Shown piece by piece: positions 48,141-56,798 of a stretch of 64,000 nt of DNA. Made by a program: the position numbers and the translations under genes. Position 1 is the stretch's first letter. Each line of letters starts with the position of its first letter. The DNA comes from Mesorhizobium huakuii. GTDB lineage: Bacteria; Pseudomonadota; Alphaproteobacteria; Rhizobiales; Rhizobiaceae. The notes beneath the pieces are model-generated. The model did not search any database. It had not been told where the DNA came from and saw only the letters and a program-made list of their open reading frames with translations. Location: positions 62,001-126,000 of the forward strand of contig NZ_BSNY01000010.1 in the NCBI RefSeq assembly GCF_030160235.1, given 5' to 3'.

Positions 48141-48910
48141 CCGGAAACCGCTTTCAGGCTGCCGGCGCGCGCGGTGTAGGTGTTGGCGCCGTTATCTTCG
48201 CTGTGCACATAGACGTGCAGCGTGTAGCCGATATGCGCCGTCATCAGCGCCTTTGCCCGCTCGACGTCGCGGTCGAGCGCCGCTTCCATGATCGCGGTGT
48301 GATGCTCGATGGCGATCGCCTCGCGCAGCGCGTCCATTGCCTCGCCATAGCCGTCCTTCAGGCCGGCCGCCGCCCGCAATGTCGGCGCCAGGCCGAGAAA
48401 CCGATGATGCCGACGCAGCTGGTCGGCGATCGTCGAGCGGAAGCGTAACAGCCAGTTGGATGTCGCCGCGCTCAGCAGCGCCGCGTGGAAGGCCTCGTGG
48501 CTCTCGTCCCATTTGTCGACGGCCGCATCGGAAGGGTCGTCGACCGCGGTCTTGCAGCGCGAGAGCCGGTAATGGGCGGTGACGACCGCGTCCTCCCATT
48601 CCCTGCCGCCTTTCGCGATCGATTCCAGGAACAGCGGCATTTCGACAACCATCCTTGCTCGCGCCAGGTCCTCGAGCTCGGCGCGCGACACGGGAGCGAC
48701 GGCAAAGCCGCGATTGCTGATGGCGGTGACCAGGCGTTCGGCTTCAAGTCGGGACAAGGCCTCACGCAGCGGCGTCCAGCCGACACCGTATGTGCCGCGC
48801 AGCGCGCTCAGCTTGAGCGGCGCCCCAGGCATGAGGCGGGTGGTCAGGATATCGCGCCGTAGCAGCTGGTAGGCCGCCTCGGTCTTTGTGGAGTTGTTCT
48901 GATCCTGCAT
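48137..48910 (-). CDS. GntR family transcriptional regulator (FCD domain)
   Basis: The 257-residue protein from ATG 48910 has an N-terminal GntR winged helix (about 8-75: LMPGAPLKLSALRGTYGVG, TPLREALSRLEAERLV) and a C-terminal all-helical FCD ligand-binding domain. FCD regulators usually repress catabolic genes and bind organic acids through a metal site. It is divergent from the ABC importer, with palindromes between them, so it probably controls that importer and perhaps kynU. The frame is open to 48967, but that part lies in the operator region. Confidence 0.93.
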   Translation of the reverse strand: MQDQNNSTKTEAAYQLLRRDILTTRLMPGAPLKLSALRGTYGVGWTPLREALSRLEAERLVTAISNRGFAVAPVSRAELEDLARARMVVEMPLFLESIAKGGREWEDAVVTAHYRLSRCKTAVDDPSDAAVDKWDESHEAFHAALLSAATSNWLLRFRSTIADQLRRHHRFLGLAPTLRAAAGLKDGYGEAMDALREAIAIEHHTAIMEAALDRDVERAKALMTAHIGYTLHVYVHSEDNGANTYTARAGSLKAVSG

Positions 48911-48939
48911 CGCGATCCGTCCATCATCGGGCTCGCGAA

Positions 48940-48981
48940 AATTATATATGATGGGGATGCATGGCAAGAATTATATATAAT
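48940..48981. promoter_or_regulatory. Paired AT-rich operator candidates of the GntR regulator
   Basis: AATTATATATGATG begins at 48940 and AATTATATATAATG begins at 48969, 29 bases apart. The second contains the perfect palindrome ATTATATATAAT (48970-48981), and the first differs at one position. They stand out in GC-rich surroundings. The right-hand site touches the -35 of the importer promoter. Confidence 0.6.
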
Positions 48982-48983
48982 GT

Positions 48984-49012
48984 TTGACAGGTGGCGGGGT
49001 ACTGACCATGAT
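48984..49012 (+). promoter_or_regulatory. Promoter of the ABC importer operon
   Basis: TTGACA (48984-48989) is followed after 17 bases by CATGAT (49007-49012). The -35 is consensus, the -10 is weak. The palindrome at 48970-48981 lies directly upstream, so the GntR protein could block or modulate polymerase here. Confidence 0.5.
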
Positions 49013-49062
49013 CGCCTCCAGTTGCCGCCCCGATAAGCGGCGATAATCAAATCTGGGAGGAA

Positions 49063-50052
49063 ATGATGTTGAAGTCGAAATCCGCTTGGCTGTCGGGATT
49101 GGCCCTGGCAGGTGCCTTGATGCTCAGCGCCGGCAGTGCCGCGGCCGATCAGATACGCATCGGCATCGCTAATTTCGGCGAGCATCCGCAGCTCAACGCC
49201 GCCATAGCCGGCTTCAAGAAGGCATTGACGGACAACGGTTTTGTCGAGGGCAAGGACGTCGTCTACACCGAAAGCCACACCAATTTCGATGCATCGCTGG
49301 TGCCGCAGATGATCGCCAAGCTGCAGGCGGAGCAGCCCAAGCTGATCTACACCATCACCACGCCGGTCTCGCAGATCGCCAAGAAGGCGCTCGCGGGCTC
49401 CGGCATTCCGATCGTTTTCGCCGCGGTCACCGATCCGGTGGCGGCCAAGTTGGTGCCGTCATGGGACGCCGGCGACGACGGCATGACCGGCGCCAGCGAT
49501 CTGCAGGATGTCGCCGCGGTGATGGCCTTCACCAAGAAGCTGCTGCCGAACGCCAAGCGCTTCGGCGTGCCTTACAATCCAGGCGAGGCCAACGATGTTG
49601 CCCTGATCGAAAAGATCAAGGCTGCGGCGCCGGCGGCCGGCTTCGAAGTCGTGGAAGTCGGTGTCGACAACGTCAATGACATCCAGCAACGCATCGCTTC
49701 GCTCTCCGGCAAGGTCGACGTCATCTACGGCCCGGCTTCGAACCTGATCCAGCCAGCGATCGCTGCTGTCTCGGCCGCTGCCCGCCAAGCCGGCATCCCT
49801 ATCGTCAACTCCGATGACAGCGCAGTCCGCAACGGCACCGTACCGGCAAGCTTCGCGGTCAATTACACGCAGGTCGGCGTCAACGCCGGCAACATCGCCG
49901 CCGAGATCCTCAAGGGCAAGGATCCCAAGACGATCGCGCCGTCGCGCCCGGCCTACAAGGACCACATGGCAACGATCTCCCGCAAGGCGATGGCCGCGTT
50001 CGGCATTGAGATACCGGCTTCGATGGCCGATTGCGGCTGTGTCGTCGACTGA
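49063..50052 (+). CDS. ABC transporter substrate-binding protein (TrpX-like family)
   Basis: This 329-residue periplasmic protein belongs to the ABC_sub_bind (PF04392) family, which includes TrpX-type tryptophan or aromatic amino-acid binders. A signal peptide (about residues 1-27) ends SAAA. The mature protein begins IRIGIANFGEHPQLNAAIAG, with the TPVSQIAKKA and FAAVTDPVAAKLV hinge segments typical of the family. GGGAGG precedes the tandem ATGs at 49063 and 49066. Adjacent kynurenine genes suggest tryptophan or kynurenine as ligand; this is inference. Confidence 0.92.
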   Translation: MMLKSKSAWLSGLALAGALMLSAGSAAADQIRIGIANFGEHPQLNAAIAGFKKALTDNGFVEGKDVVYTESHTNFDASLVPQMIAKLQAEQPKLIYTITTPVSQIAKKALAGSGIPIVFAAVTDPVAAKLVPSWDAGDDGMTGASDLQDVAAVMAFTKKLLPNAKRFGVPYNPGEANDVALIEKIKAAAPAAGFEVVEVGVDNVNDIQQRIASLSGKVDVIYGPASNLIQPAIAAVSAAARQAGIPIVNSDDSAVRNGTVPASFAVNYTQVGVNAGNIAAEILKGKDPKTIAPSRPAYKDHMATISRKAMAAFGIEIPASMADCGCVVD

Positions 50053-50109
50053 CATCGGGCTACGGGGTGACGGCGTTCGCGCCGTCGCCCTTCACGCCAG
50101 GGAGGAACG

Positions 50110-50889
50110 ATGCTCGATATCCGATCCGCGCGCAAAGTATTCTACAAGGGGCAGGCCGACGAGAAGGTCGCGCTGGACGGTCTCAGCCTGTCATTGGCCA
50201 CCGGCGAGTTCGGCATCGTCATCGGCTCCAACGGGGCCGGCAAGAGCAGCATGCTCAACGCCATTTCCGGAGCTCTTGTCCTGGATTCCGGCAAGATCCT
50301 GATCAATGGCGCCGACGTGACAGCCATGCCAGTGCACAAGCGCGCCACAAGACTGGCACGCGTCTTCCAGGATCCGATGCGCGGCACCGCCGCCAGCATG
50401 ACCGTGGCGGAGAACATGCTGCTGGCCGATCTGCGCAGCCAAAAACGCACGCTTCGGCAAGGGCTGAACGCGACGCGGCTCGCGTCCTACAGGGAGCGCC
50501 TGTCGATATTGGGCCTCGGCCTCGAGAACCGTCTCGACACCCGCGTCGACCTGCTCTCGGGCGGGCAGCGTCAGTCGCTGTCGCTGATCATGGCGGTCGG
50601 CGGATCGCCGGACCTGCTGCTGCTCGACGAGCATACCGCGGCACTTGACCCGCGCACGGCGGAGATCGTCATGCAGGCGACGGTGCGCGCCGTCAACGCG
50701 CTGAAGCTGACCACGCTGATGGTGACCCACAACATGCAGCACGCCGTCGACTATGGCAGCCGGGTAATCATGCTCGACGCCGGCCGGGTCCTCCTGGAGG
50801 TCACCGGCGAGGAGAAGGCCAGGGTCACGGTCATCGACCTGATCGGCCACTTCTCGGTCAAGACCGACCGCATGTTGCTGGCGAGCTGA
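50110..50889 (+). CDS. ABC transporter ATP-binding protein
   Basis: This 259-residue nucleotide-binding subunit has Walker A GSNGAGKSS (near residues 39-47), the signature LLSGGQRQSLSL, and Walker B LLLLDEHTAAL followed by an H-loop in MVTHNMQ. It powers the importer with the flanking binding protein and permease. GGGAGGAACG lies upstream of the ATG. It is the second gene of the importer operon, 57 bases after the first. Confidence 0.96.
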   Translation: MLDIRSARKVFYKGQADEKVALDGLSLSLATGEFGIVIGSNGAGKSSMLNAISGALVLDSGKILINGADVTAMPVHKRATRLARVFQDPMRGTAASMTVAENMLLADLRSQKRTLRQGLNATRLASYRERLSILGLGLENRLDTRVDLLSGGQRQSLSLIMAVGGSPDLLLLDEHTAALDPRTAEIVMQATVRAVNALKLTTLMVTHNMQHAVDYGSRVIMLDAGRVLLEVTGEEKARVTVIDLIGHFSVKTDRMLLAS

Positions 50890-50894
50890 TCACC

Positions 50895-51818
50895 ATGGGC
50901 TTTATTCAGGACGTTCTGACAAGCTTTGTCGCGATCATGCCTGTGACCCTGGCGCAGAGCCTGATCCTGGCCTTTGTCGTGCTCGGCATCATGATCCCGT
51001 TCCGTATGCTGAATTTCCCCGATCTGACCAGCGAAGGCGCTTTTCCGCTGGGCGGCTGCGTGTGCGGCGTGCTTCTTGCCGCTGGCGTATCGCCGCTGAC
51101 CTGCATCGTCGTCGCATTCGCGGCGGGCTTTGCGGCGGGCTGCTGCACCGCCTTCATCCACCTGCGCTTCCGCATCCACACGCTGCTTGCCGGCATCCTG
51201 ATGATGACGATGCTCTACAGCATCAACTTGCGCATCATGGGCAAATCCAACCTCTCGGTTTTCGGCTCGCCCACGGTGTTCGACTGGGTGCCGCTCGCGC
51301 GGCCGGGCTTTCCGGCCAGCAAGATCGTGGTCGCCGGCCTTCTCGCGCTCGTCGTCTTCGCGGCGCTCTACATGTTCTTCAGGACCGAGAAGGGGACCGC
51401 CGTGCGCGCCGTCGGCGCCAATCCCGACATGGCCGAGGCTCAAGGCATCAATGTCTGGGCGGCGACCATCGGCGGCGTCGGGCTGGCGAGCGCGTTTTCG
51501 GCCTCGAGCGGTGCGCTGATGGTGCAGTCGCAGGGATTTGCCGACGTCAATATGGGACTGGGCATCCTCATCAATGGCCTGGCCGCGCTGATGATCGGCG
51601 AGGCGGTCGTCGGCAAGCAGACGGTCTGGCGCCAGCTGCTGGCGCCCTTTGCCGGCGCGATCATCTACTACCAGCTCGTTTCGTTCTGCCTGGCCGCCGG
51701 CATGCCGCCTCCCGACCTGAAACTTGCCACGGGCCTGTTCGTGCTTGCCATGCTTGCTCTGCCCAGCCTCAAGCGCAGCCGCGGACCCGCGCCGGCTCGC
51801 GAAGCCATCCGTGAATAA
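50895..51818 (+). CDS. ABC transporter permease (BPD_transp_2 family)
   Basis: This 307-residue inner-membrane permease has eight or more helices and resembles the permeases of the branched-chain amino acid and PF04392-linked importers. Conserved regions include RMLNFPDLTSEGAFPLGG, HTLLAGILMMTMLYSINLRI and the loop AVGANPDMAEAQGINVWAAT, which meets the ATPase. Only one permease gene is present, so a homodimer is expected. It lies 5 bases after the ATPase gene. Confidence 0.95.
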   Translation: MGFIQDVLTSFVAIMPVTLAQSLILAFVVLGIMIPFRMLNFPDLTSEGAFPLGGCVCGVLLAAGVSPLTCIVVAFAAGFAAGCCTAFIHLRFRIHTLLAGILMMTMLYSINLRIMGKSNLSVFGSPTVFDWVPLARPGFPASKIVVAGLLALVVFAALYMFFRTEKGTAVRAVGANPDMAEAQGINVWAATIGGVGLASAFSASSGALMVQSQGFADVNMGLGILINGLAALMIGEAVVGKQTVWRQLLAPFAGAIIYYQLVSFCLAAGMPPPDLKLATGLFVLAMLALPSLKRSRGPAPAREAIRE

Positions 51819-51836
51819 TCAGGAATGTCACAAATC

Positions 51837-53084
51837 ATGCGTTCAACGATCGATCTCGCAGCAGTCGAAGCCATGGATGCGGCGGATCCGCTGCGTGCCA
51901 TGCGCGATCGCTTCATTCTGCCGGACGGTGTGATCTACCTCGACGGCAATTCGCTGGGTGCCGCGGCACCCGCTGTCTTCAACGAACTGCAGAAGGCGGC
52001 GACGCAGGAATGGGCGCAGGATCTCATCCGCGCCTGGAACACCGCCGGCTGGTTCGATATGCCGGTCGCGCTCGGTGACCAGCTCGGGCGTCTGATCGGC
52101 GCCGCTTCCGGCCAGACGGTGGTCTGCGACACGACGTCGATCAACATCTACAAAGTGCTGCATGCCGCACTCGGCATGCGGCCGAACCGCTCGGTCATCG
52201 TCGCCGAGGGCGACAGTTTCCCGACCGACCTCTACATGGCCGAAGGCGTGGCCTCGACGCGGCCGGGCACGGTGCTGCGGCTCGAGGGCGTCGATGCGCC
52301 CACCATTGAGGAACTGATCGATGAGCGCGTCGCGGTCATCCTGGTCAACCACGTCAATTACAAAACCGGACAATTGCGCGACATGGCCGCGCTGACGTGC
52401 AAGGCCCACCAGGTCGGTGCGCTGATCGTCTGGGATCTCTGCCATACGGCCGGCGCACTGCCGGTCGAACTCGATGCGGCGAACGCCGACTTTGCCATCG
52501 GCTGCACCTACAAATATCTCAATGGCGGTCCGGGCGCGCCCGCCTTCATCTATGCCGCCAAACGCCATCACGACCATGTCCACCAGCCGCTGAGCGGCTG
52601 GTGGGGCCATGCGCGGCCCTTCGCTTTTGAACAGGGCTACACGGCCGGCAGCGGCATCCGCCGGTTCCTGTGCGGCACGCAGCCAGTGCTGTCGATGCGG
52701 GCGCTGAAAGGGGCGCTGGATATCTGGGACGATGTCGACATGGCGTCGGTGCGCAAGAAGAGTATCGCGCTCACCGACCTGTTCATCCAGCTCGTCGAAG
52801 CCAGATGCGGCGCCTACGGCCTTGAACTCGAAGGTCCGCGCGACGGTAATGCGCGCGGCAGCCAGGTGTCGTTCCTCCATCCGCATGGCTACCAGGTGAT
52901 GCGGGCCTTGATCGAGCGCGGCGTGATCGGCGATTTCCGCGCGCCGTCGACCATCCGCTTCGGCTTCACGCCGCTCTATGTCGGCTACAAGGACGTCTGG
53001 CAGGCGGTCGAGGTGCTGGAGGACATCCTGCGCACAGGCGCCTGGCAGGAAGCGCGTTTCGCCGTCAAGACGGCGGTTACCTGA
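51837..53084 (+). CDS. kynU: Kynureninase
   Basis: KynU is a PLP enzyme that splits kynurenine to anthranilate and alanine. The 415-residue product has the N-terminal YLDGNSLGAAAPAV motif, WDLCHTAGALPVEL with the PLP-ring aspartate, and the Schiff-base lysine K226 in GCTYKYLNGGPGAPAF. The ATG at 51825 touches its AGGA ribosome-binding site, so 51837 is preferred. It is 18 bases after the permease, in the importer operon. Confidence 0.96.
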   Translation: MRSTIDLAAVEAMDAADPLRAMRDRFILPDGVIYLDGNSLGAAAPAVFNELQKAATQEWAQDLIRAWNTAGWFDMPVALGDQLGRLIGAASGQTVVCDTTSINIYKVLHAALGMRPNRSVIVAEGDSFPTDLYMAEGVASTRPGTVLRLEGVDAPTIEELIDERVAVILVNHVNYKTGQLRDMAALTCKAHQVGALIVWDLCHTAGALPVELDAANADFAIGCTYKYLNGGPGAPAFIYAAKRHHDHVHQPLSGWWGHARPFAFEQGYTAGSGIRRFLCGTQPVLSMRALKGALDIWDDVDMASVRKKSIALTDLFIQLVEARCGAYGLELEGPRDGNARGSQVSFLHPHGYQVMRALIERGVIGDFRAPSTIRFGFTPLYVGYKDVWQAVEVLEDILRTGAWQEARFAVKTAVT

Positions 53085-53093
53085 GACGTCGGC

Positions 53094-53159
53094 ACAATTC
53101 CAGGAAAAGTGCTGGCGGTTTTCCCACGGGAATTGCGCCAAAGCAAAAGTCAAAGCCGG
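53094..53159. repeat. Dispersed repeat, copy 2 (diverged)
   Basis: The sequence matches the first part of the repeat at 20026: CAATTCC (53095-53101) pairs with GGAATTG (53129-53135), with inner GGAAAA (53103-53108) and TTTTCC (53119-53124). It fills the gap between convergent kynU and kynA. Its conserved 3' end carries the kynA stop codon. Confidence 0.75.
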
Positions 53160-53986
53160 GTGCGGACCGTCCACAGTTCGGGAAACAGCACGACTTCGAG
53201 CATCTTCTTGAGATAGGACGCACCCGAGGTGCCGCCGGTGCCGCGCTTCAGGCCGATGATGCGCTCGACCGTGGTGACATGGTTGAAGCGCCAGCGGCGG
53301 AAATAGTCCTCGAAATCAACCAGCTTCTCGGCCAGCTCGTAAAACATCCAATAGCGCTGCGGGTCGCGATAGACGGTCTGCCAGGCGACCAGGACCTCTT
53401 CGTTTTCGCTGCGCGTCTCACGCCAGTTCGTGCGCCTGGCGTCGGCGCCGATGTCGAATCCGTTGCGCGCCAGAAGCAGCAGCGCTTCGTCGTAGAGGGA
53501 CGGCTCGGCCAGGATCGCCTCCAGCTTGCCGCTGAGGTCCGGCCGGTGCTTGTGCGGCCCGAGCATTGCGAGGTTGCGGTTGCCGGCCATGAACTCGATG
53601 GCGCGGTACTGCCAGGACTGGAAGCCCGAGGACTGGCCGAGCGCGTCGCGGAACTCGGTGTATTCGCTTGGCGTCATCGTGCGCAGCACGTCCCAGGCGT
53701 TGTTCAACTGCTCGAAAATCCGGGCGACACGCGACAGCATCTTGAAGCTCGGCTCTAACCGGTCGGCGCGGATGGAGCGGATCGCGGCGCCGATTTCGTG
53801 CAGAGCGAGTTTCATCCAGAGTTCCGAGGTCTGGTGCTGGATGATGAACAGCATCTCGTCATGCGCCGACGACAGCGGCGTCTGTGCCTCCAGAACCTTC
53901 TCCAGGTGCAGATAGTCGCTGTAGGACATGCGCTCCTTGAACGACATCTGTGCGCCTTCGGACGCCGGATCGTAGGGCTCGCTCAA
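53150..53986 (-). CDS. kynA: Tryptophan 2,3-dioxygenase
   Basis: KynA is a heme dioxygenase that opens the indole ring of tryptophan to N-formylkynurenine. The 278-residue length is usual for the bacterial enzyme. It has [39 protein letters not shown] with the distal-site His, and [17 protein letters not shown]. The start is TTG 53986 with GGAG upstream, giving [13 protein letters not shown]; the TTGA overlaps the CoA-ligase stop. It shares a leftward transcript with that ligase. Confidence 0.96.
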   Translation of the reverse strand: MSEPYDPASEGAQMSFKERMSYSDYLHLEKVLEAQTPLSSAHDEMLFIIQHQTSELWMKLALHEIGAAIRSIRADRLEPSFKMLSRVARIFEQLNNAWDVLRTMTPSEYTEFRDALGQSSGFQSWQYRAIEFMAGNRNLAMLGPHKHRPDLSGKLEAILAEPSLYDEALLLLARNGFDIGADARRTNWRETRSENEEVLVAWQTVYRDPQRYWMFYELAEKLVDFEDYFRRWRFNHVTTVERIIGLKRGTGGTSGASYLKKMLEVVLFPELWTVRTRL

Positions 53987-55608
53987 TTGATTTTCTCCGT
54001 GCGCAGCCGGAAGCGCTGGATCTTGCCGGTCTGGGTCTTGGGCAGGGCGGCGATGAATTTGACCGAGCGCGGATATTTGTATGGCGCGATCGTTGCCTTG
54101 ACGTGGTCCTGCAGGCGCTTGACGGTCAGTGCATCGGGCGAAACACCTTGCACCAGCACGACATGCGCCTCGACGATCTGGCCGCGCTCGCCGTCCTCGG
54201 CGCCTATCACAGCGCATTCGGCGACATCGGGATGCGACAGCAGTGCCGCCTCGACCTCGGGTCCGGCAATGTTGTAGCCGGCGCTGACGATCATGTCGTC
54301 GGAACGCGCGGCGAAGTGGAAGAAGCCGTCCTCGTCCTGGGTGAATGTGTCGCCGGTGAGGTTCCAGCCGTCGCGCACATACTCCTTCTGCCTGTCGTCG
54401 GCCATGTAGCGGCAGCCGGTCGGGCCGCGCACCGCCAGCCGCCCGGTCTCGCCGCGAGGCACCTCGTGCATCGCGTCGTCGACGATGCGCGCTTCGTAGC
54501 CGCCGACCGGCTTGCCGGTCGAGGCCGGCTTCCTGTCGTCAAAGCGGTTGGAGATGAAAATGTGCAGCATTTCGGTGGCGCCGATGCCGTCGAGGATCGG
54601 CTTGCCGGTCTTCTCGGTCCACTCCTCGAAGACCGGAGCCGGCAATGTCTCGCCGGCCGAAACGGCAACGCGCAGCGATGACAGATCGGCGCCTTCATCC
54701 ATGGCCTTCAGCATGGCGCGATAAGCGGTCGGCGCGGTGAAGGAGATGGTCGCTTTGTAGGTCTCGATGATGTGGATCATGTTGGGCGGCGTCGCCTGCT
54801 CCAGCAGCGTCGCCGCCGCTCCGAAGCGCAACGGGAAGATGGCGAGGCCGCCAAGGCCGAAGGTGAAGGCGAGCGGCGGCGAGCCTACGAAGATATCGTC
54901 GGGCGTGACCTGGAGGATTTCGCGGGCGTAGGCATCGGCGATGATCAGGAGGTCGCGGTGGAAGTGCATCGTCGCCTTCGGCACGCCCGTCGTGCCGGAA
55001 GTGAAGCCGAGCAGCGCGACATCGTCGCGGCCGGTGTTGACGGCAGTGAAGGTGACCGGCTTGTCGAGCGCGGCACGGTCGAGCTCGGCATCATGATTTG
55101 CGGTGCCGTCGAAGCCGATCACCTGCTTCAGGAAGGCGCTGTCCTTGGCGCAGGCGGTCATCTCGTCCATGAGCCTGGTGTCGCAAAGCGCGGTGGTGAT
55201 CTCTGCCTTGTCGACGATCTTGGTGAGTTCGCCGGCGCGCAACATCGGCATGGTGTTGACGACGACGGCGCCGACCTTGGTGGCGGCCAGCCAGCAGGCG
55301 ACCATTGCGGGGTTGTTGGCGGAGCGGATCAGCACCCGGTTGCCCGGCTTGACGCCGTAATTCTCGACCAGCGCGTGCGCCAGCCTGTTCGTCCAGTCCG
55401 ACAGTTCCTTGTAGGTGCGGCGGCGGCCATTGCCGATCAGGGCGGTGTGGTCGCCGAGACCCTTCTCGACCAACCTGTCGGTCAATTCGACGCCGGCATT
55501 GAGATATTCGGGGTAGTCGAAGCCGTCGAGCAGGAAAACCGGCCATTGATCCGGTGGCGGCAGATGATCGCGCGTGAACGTGTCGATATGCGCTGAAGGC
55601 CCAAGCAT
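53983..55608 (-). CDS. 2-aminobenzoate-CoA ligase-like AMP-binding protein
   Basis: This 541-residue acyl-adenylating enzyme is related to benzoate- and 2-aminobenzoate-CoA ligases. It has the P-loop [31 protein letters not shown], the TGDTF hinge region and the C-terminal lysine in [12 protein letters not shown]. Next to kynA and kynU, the likely reaction is anthranilate to anthraniloyl-CoA. ATG 55608 is chosen; the frame is open to 55809. No anthraniloyl-CoA monooxygenase gene is in the window. Confidence 0.9.
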   Translation of the reverse strand: MLGPSAHIDTFTRDHLPPPDQWPVFLLDGFDYPEYLNAGVELTDRLVEKGLGDHTALIGNGRRRTYKELSDWTNRLAHALVENYGVKPGNRVLIRSANNPAMVACWLAATKVGAVVVNTMPMLRAGELTKIVDKAEITTALCDTRLMDEMTACAKDSAFLKQVIGFDGTANHDAELDRAALDKPVTFTAVNTGRDDVALLGFTSGTTGVPKATMHFHRDLLIIADAYAREILQVTPDDIFVGSPPLAFTFGLGGLAIFPLRFGAAATLLEQATPPNMIHIIETYKATISFTAPTAYRAMLKAMDEGADLSSLRVAVSAGETLPAPVFEEWTEKTGKPILDGIGATEMLHIFISNRFDDRKPASTGKPVGGYEARIVDDAMHEVPRGETGRLAVRGPTGCRYMADDRQKEYVRDGWNLTGDTFTQDEDGFFHFAARSDDMIVSAGYNIAGPEVEAALLSHPDVAECAVIGAEDGERGQIVEAHVVLVQGVSPDALTVKRLQDHVKATIAPYKYPRSVKFIAALPKTQTGKIQRFRLRTEKIN

Positions 55609-55921
55609 GTCGCCGCCATCCCATTTGCTGCCTGGCCACTGCGCGAAGCATCTGGCCGAGGTGGTGGATATGAAGTTCCATCTTTCGCGAGAGGCTTCGC
55701 GCAGCCAGCTACGCCTGTTTGTCGACGCCACCAGGAAGGGTGAACAACCGCAGGTTTGGGCAGCACAGCAGACCTCCCATTGTCGGCTGTTATTCGGGCA
55801 GGATCGCACCAGTCGAAATTTGTTTCAAGCCTAAAATGTTTTTGCCCTGGAGCATTGACGCATGGCATGGTGGCGGCCATTGCTAGCGCCAAACGGATGC
55901 GCTTTTTGGGGGAGGGTGCCG

Positions 55922-56752
55922 ATGCCTAGACATCGCATAGCCGACTGGAACAACGCCTACGCGAACGGTGCGAACATCGCGGGCAGCGACCGTTGGCCGG
56001 CCGCGTGGACGGAGCCGGCGCAGGCATTTCGTGACGCGCTATTGGCCGAGGGCCGGGCACGGCTGGACATTGCCTATGGCGACCGACCGCGCAATCGCTT
56101 CGATCTTTTCCGTCCCAAGGATTCGCCAAAGGGGCTCGTCGTGTTCATCCATGGCGGTTATTGGCTGGAGTCCGACAAGAGCGACTGGTCGCATCTGGCC
56201 AAGGGCGCGGTCGGCAGCGGCTATGCGGTGGCGATGCCGGCCTACACGCAGTGCCCGGACATACGCATCGGCGGCATCGTCCGCGAAATCGGCGCGGCGA
56301 TCGAAAAAGTGGCGGCCATGGTCGACGGACCGGTGATGCTGACCGGGCATTCGGCCGGCGGACATCTCGCCAGCCGCATGGTAACCACATCGACGCCGCT
56401 GGCCGCCGATGTGGCAAAGCGCATACGCCATGTCGTTTCGATCTCGGGCCTGCACGACCTGCGCCCGCTGATGCGCACCGATATGAACGCCGCTTTGGTA
56501 ATTGACGAGGCGGAAGCCCAGGCCGAAAGTCCCGCGCTGCTGCGCCCCCTCGATGGCACCCGCATCACCTGCTGGGCCGGCGGCGGCGAGCGTTCCGAGT
56601 TCCTGCGCCAGAATGCGCTGCTGGCCAATATCTGGACCGGCCTTGGCGCCGCCACCAGTTGTGTAGTCGAGCCCGACCGGCACCATTTCGACATTGTCGA
56701 TGGCCTCACCGATCCGGGGCATGCGCTGACGCGAACCCTGGTCTCGGAATAG
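55922..56752 (+). CDS. Alpha/beta-hydrolase, AFMID-type kynurenine formamidase (arylformamidase)
   Basis: This 276-residue hydrolase has the H77-GGYW motif typical of the eukaryotic-like arylformamidase (AFMID/BNA7) family and the nucleophile elbow GHSAGGHL (S144). The expected histidine is in DRHHFDIVDGL near the C-terminus, with an aspartate or glutamate before it. It should hydrolyse N-formylkynurenine to kynurenine and formate. It differs from the zinc-dependent bacterial KynB family. It is divergent from the CoA ligase and completes the pathway. Confidence 0.87.
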   Translation: MPRHRIADWNNAYANGANIAGSDRWPAAWTEPAQAFRDALLAEGRARLDIAYGDRPRNRFDLFRPKDSPKGLVVFIHGGYWLESDKSDWSHLAKGAVGSGYAVAMPAYTQCPDIRIGGIVREIGAAIEKVAAMVDGPVMLTGHSAGGHLASRMVTTSTPLAADVAKRIRHVVSISGLHDLRPLMRTDMNAALVIDEAEAQAESPALLRPLDGTRITCWAGGGERSEFLRQNALLANIWTGLGAATSCVVEPDRHHFDIVDGLTDPGHALTRTLVSE

Positions 56753-56798
56753 ATGAAACCGTTTTTGTCCTGTTTTCAGCGATTTATGGGGTAATTCT

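Noticed and set aside
51843-53174. 443-codon open frame on the minus strand
   Set aside because: It is antisense to kynU, whose PLP motifs are clear.
55609-55809. N-terminal extension of the CoA ligase
   Set aside because: The extra 67 residues are Cys/Ser/Arg-rich and unlike the family; the fold begins after ATG 55608.
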